Positions 38,470 through 50,400 of a stretch of DNA of 64,000 bases are shown piece after piece. How positions within the stretch are numbered: position 1 is the stretch's first letter; each line of letters begins with the position of its first letter. A model generated the notes under the pieces. That model was not told the DNA's origin. It saw only the letters and a list, made by a program, of their open reading frames with translations, and did not search any database. The stretch covers positions 124,001 to 188,000 of the forward strand of contig VUYV01000620.1 in NCBI GenBank assembly GCA_008711295.1, written 5' to 3'. The stretch is from Anarhynchus alexandrinus (taxonomy: Eukaryota; Chordata; Aves; Charadriiformes; Charadriidae). A program made the translations under genes and the position numbers.

Positions 38470-41400
38470 CTGCGGGGAGGGGGAAAGGCCGGTGAAAGGC
38501 AGCCTGCCATCTCCTGCTGTCTCACCCTGCAGGAGGGGCTCTGGCTGGTGGGTCTTCAAGCTGGATGGTGGCTCTTGGGCAGGATGGGTCAGAGTGGGAC
38601 AGGACCGGAGTCTGCTTTGGTGTTTTGGGGACATCCTGCCTGGGGCAGAGCTCCCGGGGCCCGGCAGCCTCTCTGGGTTGCTCCCGATGTGCGTGAACAG
38701 CTGGATGCTGCCTGGGATGGATCTTTGGGATCCCACCAGCAGATGTGGTGTCCATCCCCCAGCCTGGCCAGGCAGCGTGGGCAAGGGCAGGAGAGCCCGG
38801 CAAGGGGCTGGCCAGACACACTCCTCCATGGAGGGATGGCTTCTGCTGCTGGGGAGTCCTAACCCATGGCTAAAGCCACCTGGGAATGGGATTTCCCACC
38901 CGCAAACACCATTTCTTCAGTTATTAACACAAGCCGGGCTGCAGCACGGCCCTCCAGCGCCGGTTCCTGGTCCCGGCGCTGTGCCCAGGCCAACGGTGCC
39001 ACTCACCTGCCCTGGAAAAGCTGCTCTCCTCCACTGCAACGACAACACAGACACATGAGCGAACGGCCACAGCACCCTCCCCTCTTCCCAGCGCCAGCAC
39101 CACCAGCACCGCGTCCTCCGCTGCTCCCAGCACCGCACCGCACAGACACTGAGTGATGTACAGCTGTGGGGTCCTCTGGTTCTGCTCCACCACCACCCCA
39201 CCGGCCTCATCCTGCCCTGAGGTGCTGACCCGGCCACTGAGACATGCACAGCCCACCACTAAGCCCAGGGGGGACTTGCAGACCCCAGCACCAGCTCCTA
39301 CAACCTCCCTACACTGGAGTTGCCCAAAACACGTGGCTGATGCTACCAGCGGGACAGAGCTCTACCCTGCAGCACCCTCCCCGGGCCCCCAGTTCACCCC
39401 ACATCAGCCCAGGCTCTAGGGGGAGCAGGGGGGGCCCCTACCTCGGGGGATCTTGCAGATGACCCCCATGGTGACGTTGGTGCAGGAGCCCAGGCGCCAC
39501 ACGCCGTTGCTGCTCTGGATCCAGTAGCAGCTGTTCTGGCTGAGCATGCTGGGCCCCGTGTCGTGCTGGCCCCAGTTGGAGTAGTTCACGGCGGTGTTGT
39601 CATGCCAAACCAAGGTGCCACCTGGGAAATGGAAGAATTAGGTCTGGAGAGCCTGAAGGAGATGCCCCATATTTGTCCCAGTTCAGAAAGCATGGGGAGG
39701 TGTGATGGGGCGACAGGGAGGGGCAATGGGGAGGTGTGATGGGGCAACCGGGAGGTGTGATGGGGCAATGGGGAGGTGTGATGGGGTGACAGGGAGGTGT
39801 GATGGGGCAACAGGGAGGTGTGATGGGGCAATGGGGAGGACCAGGGGTTGCATGGCACCTTCCTGAACCTGCAGGCTCCAGCGCCTTGGAGAAGGCTCTG
39901 GGCTTGAAAGTCACCACTCCCACCCCCCCAAGCCAGAGGAGGACACACGTGGCACGTCCAGCATGGCCTGAGGCGATGGGGCTCTTGGTCACACCATGGC
40001 ATGAGCCCCCCACATTGGTGCCACCACCAAGGGCTTCCTCTGCTCACTGCAGGCCTGGGGGGAATTCATGGTGTTGCCTAAGGGGGATAAAACCTTGTAC
40101 CTTCCTTCGTACCTTTGGGGTTGAAGGTCATGCCCAGCCAGGCACCCTTGGATGGGCCCTCGTACGCCTGGAGGTGCTCCCACACAAAGACGTTTTCCAT
40201 CTCGTCCTGGATGGACAACACCGTGCCACCGACTGTGGAGAAAAGAGTGTCAGGGAAGAGCGCAGAGCTCAGAGGATGGAGCTCAGGAGCAGCAGTGCCC
40301 GAGAGGACAAAGCTGAGGAACCACACACAAACTATGTGGGAGCTGGGGAACCCCAACATGGAACAATAAGGAGGAGATGATGGCTGCCCAAGGCTGGACA
40401 TGAGCACAGAGACCGGGGTCCCATTCATGCACCCATGAGCATCGTAGGGACGCCATCCTCTTCCATTTCCAAGGATGTGTCACCCCCCTACAGCCACCAC
40501 AGCCCCCCTGTACCTTTCTGGCACCTCCTCATGGCATCCTTCTGCCCCAGGGTGATCTCCATGTGGAAGGTGTAGCAGTGGTCCCGGAAAGGGATCCAGG
40601 ACGAGTCCTCCAGCGACTTGGGGCAGCTGCCGCTGTAGCTCCACTTGTGCGTGCGGGGGGCACCTGGGGAGCACACGGTGCGTTGGGGGGAGGGGAACAG
40701 GGTGCCAGGGTCCCACAGCACGTTGGGCACCCAGTCCTGCAGGGACGCGCACAGAGCTCCAGGAGGTCCCCGGCGGGATGCCATCTCCAACCCTTGGTTG
40801 TCCCCTACCCAGTCTGCTTCCCGCCAAGCCCCCGCGTGTCCCCCCCATGGCAGCACCTGCTCGGAGCTGGCAGATGCCTCCCTGCAGCTTGGTGTCGCAG
40901 CCGGCCGTGCGCCAGCTCCCGTCCACGTCCATGTAGGAGCAGCCGGTGACCTGCTGGGGCTCCCCGTCCTGCCAGTTGGCGTAGAAGAGGCTCTCCTCCG
41001 TCAGCCACGAGTAGCTCCGGCCTCCCTGGAGAACCATGGGGAGGAGAAGAAGCTGGGGGGCTGCCGGGACCCCTGGAGACCCCCATCCCGGGCGCCTGTC
41101 CCCTTCCCTCACCTCGTCGTTGGCCAACCCGATCCAGAGCGGAGCCCGCAGGCTGCTGACGGCCTGGGTGAGGAACGCCTGGCTGTAGGGGTTGGGGATG
41201 GTGGCCAGGGTGGCGTTGAGGGTCTCGCAGAGCAGCAGTGCCTCGTGCCACCTGAGGGGTTTCTGCAGGATGCGGTAAGTGCTGTTGTGGTAAAAGAGGG
41301 TGCCGGTGGGCGAGGGGGGGTACGGCGTCCGCGCGGGGCTCAGGGACGGGTCTGGGGGAGCAAAGAGACACGGTCAGAGAGCACGGAGGACACTCCTGCA

Positions 41401-44400
41401 TCCCAGGGGGGTCACCCCCTCGTCCATCCTCCCCCCCCCCAAGCTGGGGTGTCACTGGCAGCACTGTGCATGGGGCGTGGGCACCTGGGGACATCCCGGT
41501 GCAGCCAGGGAGGGCGGGGAGGCCATGTCCCCAGGGAGGATGAGCAGTGATGCCCTGGTGCCATCCCCACCTTGGAGTTGTCCATCAGGATGCACATCCC
41601 TATGGGACATGCCGAGCCAGGCTGGTTTGGGGGTGGCCCATGGACCACCGGGACCAGGGACACCCCAAAGTCTGTCTCTCCAGGCTCCCCCAGCGCCCTG
41701 AGCTCCCCCCAAGCTGAGCCCATCGCCCCAAAATCCCTGTCTGCAGCCCCACCACAGCACGGGGCACCGGGGGGGTGGTGGCAGGTCCCCAGCGAGCAGA
41801 GGATGGGGCTGTCCCCCCCGTCCCCCCCCTACCTATGCTCCGCTGGCAGATGTAGCCGTGCTTCTCCTCCAGGCAGCTCCGGTCGTCCCAGCGCCCCGTG
41901 AAGTGGGGGGGTGAGCCGTGCCACACCACCACGCAGTTGGTCTGCACAGCCAAAGCCGTAAGGTCAGCGCTGCCNCCCACCCCTAGGGACACCCCCACCC
42001 CCAGAGACCCCCACCCTGCAGAGCTGGCTCCTGCTCTGCCCTTGGAAAGCCGCCCTGGCACACCCAAACCTTCCATCCTCGTGGTGGGACGTGGGGATGA
42101 GACCTTCCCCGGGGATGGGGGATGCCATGGGTGGGGGGTCTCGCTCACCGGCTTGTCGCGGGGGCTGGAGGCGCTGCAGCCCGAGGGCTCGCCGGGCGCC
42201 CAGCTCACGTGCCGCAGCGGCTCGCCCTCCACCCACTGGAACTCCCTCTGGGCGTCGTGGAGGCCGATCCAGAGGTCGAAGGAGATGTTGGGCAGCATGG
42301 ACGTGATGAAAGCTGCGAGCGACAGGCGAGGCGCTGAGGATCACCCCCTGGCAGGTCCCCGGCCAGCGGGACCGGTGGGGGCCGGTGGGGGACACCTACC
42401 CTGCTCCAGGGGGCTGGCGATGGTGGCCAGCACGGCGCCCTGGCTCTCGCACGCCTGCTTCGCCTCCGGCCACTTCACTATCTCGGCTTTGTCGTGGCCG
42501 TTGAAACTGAAACACTGCACGGGCAGGGGCAGGGGGCTGTCCAGGGGGTGCCAGCCACCCCCCCCCCCCCCCCCCCNCCCTCCTCCACCCCCACCCCACG
42601 GCGCACCCCTCCCGGCATCCCTGCGTGTGTGCGTGCACCCCCAGCACTGCCCCCAAAACGCACGCGCGCATCTCTCTCCGCCCTGCCGTCCCTCAGCACC
42701 CCCCAACCCTCCTCCGTGGGGCCGGTGGAAGACCAGGAGGTGGCCGTCCCCTCCCCGTCCCGCCGTACCTTGCTGAGGAAGGGAAACCAGCCGCGGGGAC
42801 AGCCCCCGCTCGCGGGAGCGGGCAGCGGCGGGAGGGAAGGCTTCGCCGCCGTCCCATTGCTCCGCTTGCAGATGTAGGGCAGCGCCGTCAGGCACTTCTG
42901 GTCCCCCCAGTCCTCTGCGGGGAGGGACAGGCTGGGCGTGACCCCCCCGCCGCACCGGGGCAGGGGTGTCTCTGCTCAGCCTGCGGCCCCCCCAGAGCCC
43001 CGGCACGGCCGGGTCCGGCCCCTCACCTCTGCTGGCCGTCATGTACACGCACTTCTTGTCCTTGTTGATGGGCCGGGGCTTGCCAGGCGCCCAGGAGACG
43101 AAGTTGAGGAGGGACCCGTCGGACCACCTGGGAAAGGCACCGGTGGGAGCACGAGGCCGAGCGGTGACGTGGCGAATGGGACCGGTTGCATGCCCTAACT
43201 GGGAGCGTGCCCCACTACTGCCCTCTCTTGGGTGAGGAAGCTCCATCCCAGCACCCCAGCATGAGACCCCCTGAGATCTGAGCTGGGGACGGTGGCACGG
43301 GGACATGCAGGGCGGCGGTGGCTCCGTCTCTGACTTACTTGAACCTCCCGTCGTTCTCGTAGGTGTGCAGCCCGATCCACCAGTGCTGCTCCTGGCCCCT
43401 GGAGAACTGCACGCCCGGAGAGAACACATCGGTGCCCTGCAGGGACTGGGTGTCCTTGGGGACAGCCATGGCCACCCTGGGCACGGGCAGCCCCCCTGCA
43501 GCTTGCACCGCGGCAAAGAGCATCACCTTGCTGAGCCCCAAACCCGCACCCAAGCACCGGGAGCTGCCACCACCGCGCAACACCCACGGTGACCCCAGCA
43601 GAGCCAGGCTGTCCCCAGATAATGTCCCTCCAGCAAAGGATGGAAGAAGCTGGGGATGGAGCAGCCCGGGGAGACAGCGGAGCCTGGGGAGGTCCCCGTC
43701 CCACCGGTACCTTCTTCAGGTTCTGGCCCAGGAAGCGCAGCTCGGCCTCGCCGTGCACCGACGCCAGCTCAGCCTGGAACCAGCTGCAGATGCGCTGTGC
43801 CTGCACCCATGTCGAGTGGTGCTCGAAGAACTTGTACTCGGCCTCCTGGTACTTCACCCACTCTTTGCTGCCTGCAGGCAGGGACTGGCGTCATGCTGGG
43901 GCTGTGCCACCCTCTGTCCGCAGCCACCAGCACCTGCCACCATGTCCCTCCGTCCCTCACAGGTTGGGCTGCTTTGCTTTTGCCCCTCTCCCTCCCTCCT
44001 ACAACCCCACGCAGGAGCTGTCCTCCTCCGGGTAACTCTGCAGGGATGTCCCGCAGGGACTGCGACGGGGTGGCAGATGCCTGTGGAGGACAGGACGGTC
44101 TACACTGGATGGACACAAGGCCGCGGCCAACGCACCTTGGGTCGTGATCTCCGGCTCCTTCACGTCGGCACCTGGCGAAAGGGCAAGGAGAGGCTGTCAG
44201 CGGGATGCGGGGACGGGATGCTCCCGCTGCTCACGGAATCACAGAATCACGGAATCTTCAGAGTTGGAAGGGACCTCTAGAGATCATTTAGTCCCACTCC
44301 CCCACCAAAGCAGGACTGCCCAGAGCACAGCACTCAGGACTGCATCCAGGTGGGTCTTGAAAGTCTCCAGAGAAGGGGACTCCCCCACCCCCCTGGGCAG

Positions 44401-47400
44401 CCTGTGCCACTGCTCTGCCACCCCAATCGGAAAGAAGTTTCTCCGTGTATTTGAACAGAACTTCCTATGTTCCAACTTGTGCCCATTGCCCCTCGTCCTG
44501 TCACTGGGAACCACTGAAAAGAGTCTGGCTCCATCCTCCTTCAACCCACCCTTTAGATACTGTACACCATAATAAGGTCTCCCCTCAGCCTTCTCTTCTC
44601 CAGGCTAAAGAGTCTCAGCGCTCTCAGCCTCTCCTCATATGGGAGATGCTCCAATCCCTCCATCATCTGAGTTGCCCTATGCTGGACTCTCTCCAGCAGT
44701 TCCCTGTCCCTCTTGAACTGGGGAGCCCAGAACTGGACACAGTATTCCAGTTGTGGCCTCACNTTGGTGCCCAGCATTCTTCCTCCCCAGGTGCAGGACC
44801 TTGCACTTGCTCTTGTTGAACCTCATTAGGTTCCTCTCTGCCCAGCTCTCCAGCCTGGCCAGGTCACGCTGGATGGCAGCGCGGCCCTCTGGAGTGTCAG
44901 CCACCCCTCCCAGTTTGGTATCATCAGCGAACTTGCTGAGGATACACTCTGTCCCCTCATCCAGGTCATTGATGAATATATTGAACAAGACTGGACCGAG
45001 TATCGACCCCTGGGGGACACCACTGGTTAGAGGCCTCCAACTTGACACTGCTCCACTAATCGCAACCCTCTAAGTTCTGTCACACAGCCAGCTCTCATTC
45101 CACCTCGCTGTCCCCTCATCCAGTCCACGCTTCCTCAGCTTCCTAATGAGGACGTTACGGGAGACAGTGCCAAGTGATGCTTGCCTGCAAAGCGCCCGCG
45201 GGCTCCAAGGGCGAGATGCCCTCCCGCATCCCCCTGGATGGGCAGCACCTCTCCCAGCCCCTGAATGAGGACTCATCCACCCATAAAAGTGCAACCTTCA
45301 GAAGAGAGGTGACAGAGGATCCCCCTGCACCCGCTCCACCACCCCGCAGCCCACCCTCCGCCAGGTTCTTCAAAGCTGAAGGGTTTGGGGGTCTCTTCGC
45401 CCCGGGTACCTTTGGGCAGTTTGCAGATCCAGTCCAGCTGGGCTTCGCACTGCATCGGCATCCACTGCAGGGAGGCCAGGTCCAGCACCGCGCAGGTCCG
45501 GATGTCATCGTCATCGTAGTTACTGCGGTCAAAGTTGTGGTAGAAAAACTGGGGGTCGAGAGAGACGGGCGGTGTTGGGCATTTCCACCAGCGCCGGATT
45601 TGCCCCCCGCCCCACCCCCTGCACCCCAAATGCCAACGGGGTTCATAGTGCCGCAATCCCCCCGCACTCACCCCCAGCCCGTCGCTCCACCTCCAGCTCC
45701 TGTCTCCCGCGGGGTCCCGCCGGTTCAGGCCGATCCAGAACCAGTGCTGCTCGTGGAGCTCCGGCTCCGACTCCCTGCGGGGAGCCAGGGGCAGGCTGAG
45801 AACACGCTCCCCCTCCAAACCGGAGGTTTTTCTATTTATATACAAGTATGTACTTAAAATCTGGCCTTTTTTTTCGGTTTGTTTTCACAGCCCGCTGTCC
45901 CCACGCCACCCAAAGGCAGGAGCTCGGGTAACGGGCACGCCGGCTCAGGGCTGAAGGAGTTTCAAACCCAAGCTCCATCCCCAAATCACACCGAATTTCC
46001 TGCGCTTCTCCCGTATCCCCTCTTCGGCGCAGCCACACCAACCGATGCGCCTTCTGCACACAAGTTCGTCCTCAAGGAGCCACATCCACACCCTGTCCAT
46101 CCACCCCCGTGTGCCGGATCACGGGAGGGGTGCGGGCTCGTGCCCAGCGCACTCGGGCAGCGGGACGTGCGCTGGCGCAGCCGCCCCTCACCCGAAAATC
46201 TTGTTGAGGGTGTTGGCCACGAAGTGCTCCTCCTCGTAGCTGCCCAGGCTGAGCAGTTGGGCTCCCAGCTCCCGGCAAAACTCCTGCGCTGCGATCCACG
46301 TCTTCTTCTCTTGCAGTTTCTCAAAGTTGAACACCTTGGGGAAGGAGGAACCGGCGGCGCGGGGGGGGCTCAGCGCCGGGAGAGGAGCAGAGCATCCTCC
46401 CCACCCCGCAGGCAGCAGCATCCCGGGGCACGCTGCCACCGCCCAGCCCGAACCGGGCTCCTGGGGTCCGGGCGGCCCTTCGGAAGCACCAAAACGTGCT
46501 CCTTCACCCCCCAACGGCCAGGGCAAGCTCCCCCCCAGCACCCCTCACCTTGTAGCAGTGACGGAGCTTGGAGTCGGAGCTCCATCCCGGGGGGCAGGCG
46601 GCGGCCAGGCTGGGCGTGGGGTAGGGACCGGGCAGCTCGGGGTTGACCGGGGTGCCCAGGTTCTGCCGGCAGATGTACTTGGCCTTGAAGGTGCTGCAGT
46701 TCTTCACCTCCCACAGCCCCATGGAGCTGCCGGTGGCCAGCGCCACGCAGCCGCCCTTGTTGTAACCTGGAGCGCTCACGGGAGCGGGGAAGATGGCAGC
46801 CTTAGGGTCAGACCGTGCCCGCTGGCAGAGCCAGAGCCCACCACACATGGAGGGGACGTCCCCATCCCACCCCTAGCCGCCCCCTTACCGGGCTGGTCGC
46901 GGTTCCAGTGGGTGTACATGACCTCGTCACCGCTCAGCCAGCGGAAAGCGCCCGTCTCGTTGATGTCCTGCAGCGCTGTCCAAAAATACTCCCCGTCCCA
47001 GCCGTAGATGAGGCTGCTGACGTAGGCCTGCTCGAACCTGGCGGGGCGGCGAGAGCGGGCGATGCTGCGGGCTGAGATGCCGAGCAGCCCGTGCCACCGC
47101 AGCCCGCACGCGGGCCATCAGCAAAGCCCGGCTGTGGGGTCACATCCCTCCTCGGGGAGCTCGTTTCGGGGCAAACCCACCACGGCTGGCGTGGCACTGA
47201 CCTGTTGGTGATGGTGACCAGCGTGGAGCCATAGTCGGAGCACATCTTGCGGGCGTCGCTGTAGGGGACGCGGTCCTCGCCCAGCCAGAAGCAGGAGGGG
47301 CTGTGCCACTTCCAGCCCTGGGGACGGGTGACAGGGGACGTCCGCCACCGCTCGCCCCAGCCCTCCCCCAGGAGGACGGGAGCGAACTTGGGGGGGGCCA

Positions 47401-50400
47401 AAGCACCGTCCCACGTCCCCTGCTGCCACCTCCGCCTTCTCCTGGGAGGTCTCCTGCCCCCGGCCGCCCCGGCTTGACCCCCCTCAGCTTTGAGCTCTAA
47501 CAAGCCCCCCCGGCCCCAGAGGACACGGCTGCAAGGAAAACAAACACCCAGGCAGCTTCAAAGCCGGGAAAACGGCTCTCCCTGCCAATGTCCAGCCCCG
47601 GCCGGGGCGCGGGGAGGGGAGCACAATCCTCCTCTATATGCCGCGGGGCCGAACCCAGAGCGAGTCCCACCGCAGCCTGCTTTAATCCCCCGCCTTGTTG
47701 ATGTTGGAGCCTCTCCGGGGCCGGAGACACAATAGCGCCTGTTTTCTGCCAGAGGAGGGAGCGGGGCGGCCCCGGGGCCGGCAGCGGCGCGGGGACGGAC
47801 ACGGGGGCTCATCCGCGGGAGGGGACACGCGTGTGATGGAAGAGCAAGCCGGGGTGGGAAGGGTGAAGGGGCTCAGCTGGGGGGACAAGCGGCCCCAGGC
47901 TTGGAGACCCTCCTGGCACAGCAGGAAGCATCCCCGGGGTTTTACCCCTGGGTGCCCCGGCCACTGGAAGGACAGTGTGGGACACGCGCCATGTGCAGCG
48001 CCATCAGCACGGTGGGGAGGGAAGCGGGAGAGCAGCTTTGGGAGACCAAGAGGAAAATGACGCCGAATCCCATTTTTTTCCCCAAGTTCCTGCTCCCGCA
48101 GCCTTTCTCCAACGTCAGCAAATCCCGGTACGGACCAACCCGCAGCCCCTGCCCCGGGCTGGGTCCCCCTGGGAACAGCATGGACACCCCTGAGCAGCTG
48201 GGAAAGGGGCACCACGTGGGACAGTGCAGGTCCCCGATGTCCCCAGAAGGGCCCAACCAGCCCGGGGCCTCGGCATCCCTAAAACCCCAGGGGTGCTCTC
48301 CCATGCGCCGAGCACCACAGCAAGCCCCTGTCACCCAAAAAGGGGCCAGAATGGGACCGTCAACCCCAACTGCTGCCTCCAGCCCCTGATCCCCGTGTGC
48401 CCCAGCCTCCCTCTCCGGTTCTGCCTCCCCCATCGCCCAAACCTCCATCCCCCATTGCTTCCCTCAGGGCTGTTCCAAAAATAAAGGGGTTTTGGAAAGG
48501 GTGAGAAAAAGCAGCAAAGCCACAAAGAAAAACCAGCACGGCGGCTGGAAAGGACTGGAGTCAATCCTCCGAGCAAGATTCTGCCTCCTCTTCATCAACC
48601 TCTGCATCTGCGTGGCAAATGGCCCCGCTGAGGATGAGGAGGGGGAGGAAGGATGGGAAAAGGCCTTTCCTCCGTTCATTTATCATTCCCAGTTTGTTTC
48701 CCAGCGGGTGCACCTCTCCGCTGAGCACCCAGGGCCAGAGTAAGACCGCGGCTGGAGAGGCAGGAGGGAGATAAATCTGCGTGGGGACATCCTGCAAGTC
48801 CTCAGGACTGCTTTGGGGACAAGCAGACGGGTGGTGGTGGCACATTGCCACCAAGCACCTCGTCCCCAGCACTCGCCGACACCGGGGCTCCTCCGGCTCC
48901 GCCTGGCAGCCCCCCGAATCTGGTCTGGGGCGCCAGCTTGCCCGGCTGCCCTGCTCCCCCCGAGCTCTCGCAGGGCCAAGCGGCTGCTGGGGTTTGTCTC
49001 CGCGGAGAGGGGGGTACGGACCTCGGAGGAGCCCGGCAGCACCCCTGGGAGCCGGCCCGGAGAGGCTGCTTGCTAGTCCGAGCGCGAGCTGGCTTGTTTC
49101 GAAAGGCTGGGAGATGTTCAAGAGCGGCGGCGATGCCAGGCTCGCCGCTCAAAGAGGCACAAAAGCCACATCCCAGCAAGCGTGGGAATGGGGCGGCCTC
49201 AGCCCCGTGTGATAGATGGGGAAACTGAGGCAGAGCGCGGTGCGGGTGAGAACCCGCCGGTTCGGTGGCCATCACCCCAAAACTTGTCTTGCCCAGAGAA
49301 CGCAGCTTGCCACCGCGGAGCCAGCAGCCGCCTCCGTCCCGCCGGGCTCCTGCACGCAGCAGCTTTGCTGCCGGGTTTTGGCACAGTGAGAGGCAAGCGG
49401 TGGGGGGGGGGGGGGGAAGAACATCCCTGCTGGCAACCAAGGCAGCCCAAGGGGGAGGATCCTGGATGATGGAGACACATTTTTTTGTCCCAATTTCTTC
49501 CCGCGGCCTCATGCAACCACAGAAGCGAGGGGCTCAGCAGCCCCGGGCACAGACCCGCAGCACCGGGTGCCGCTCAGCAGCGCTGCCCGAAATGGTTTTG
49601 GGGGGAGGTCCGCCGCGACCCCGAAGCCCCGAGCGTCAGGCAGAGCCGCGGAGCAGCCAGAGCCACCTCCCGCCCCAGGTGCCCCTCACCTTTCGGCAGC
49701 CATGGTCATCCTCCTCCTTCTCCTGGCTCACCCGGCCGGGCTTTTTGCAGATGGAGGGCAGGCTCTGGTTGCACGGGCTGTCGTTCCACCTCCCTTCCTG
49801 CACAGCAGGGAGAAGAGCAGCACTGAGCCCAGCCGCCACCCCGGGGAACTCCCCAGCCCCTCCACCCCCACGCTGGGCTCACGGACAGTCCTCCCCTACA
49901 CCAAATCCCCCAGGATGCCGTGCTGGATCTCTTCCATCCCAACAGCTGGGATGAGATGTGTCCAACCCCAGCCGGAGGTGCTCCCCCGAGGTATCCCTTC
50001 CCCTGCCATGAGGATGCCGCAGCGCTCTCTGCGGAGGTGCAGGATGAATCCCCCACCCTGCCCCGGGCTCTCACCGGCCCCCAGATGGTCACGCAGTCTT
50101 CCAGGCTGTCGCGGAAGTTGTTGGGCTCGAAGGGGTGCCAGTAGGTGAACCTCACGGGTGTCCCATCCGACCACTCGAAGTTCATCTGCAGCTTGAGGTC
50201 ATTTAGGCCAATCCAGAGCTCCTCCACGTCTGCCGAGACAGGAGGGTCAGGGGCTGAAATCCCCTCTGTGTGGCTGAAACCTTGCAGGAACCCACCCGGT
50301 GACACGAGTCCCCGCGATGGGACCACAGCTCTGCAAAGCATCTGCCAAAACCCCTCGTAGGCGCTGCAGGGCTCAGCCTCTAACCCCAGCCACGCCAGCA

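Noticed and set aside
39586..40047. Minus-strand frame with repeated HHTS/PHHTS units
   Set aside because: It is the translated intronic minisatellite, not a protein repeat.
40645..41550. Plus-strand open frame of 301 codons
   Set aside because: Shadow of MRC2 exons on the opposite strand; no independent protein similarity.
42341..43516. Minus-strand open frame of 391 codons
   Set aside because: It is a read-through of several MRC2 exons and introns; the splice sites and phases show that the introns are removed.
44677..45048. Minus-strand 123-codon reverse transcriptase-like frame as a host gene
   Set aside because: It is part of a truncated CR1 LINE, with the N and missing codons, and not a domesticated gene.
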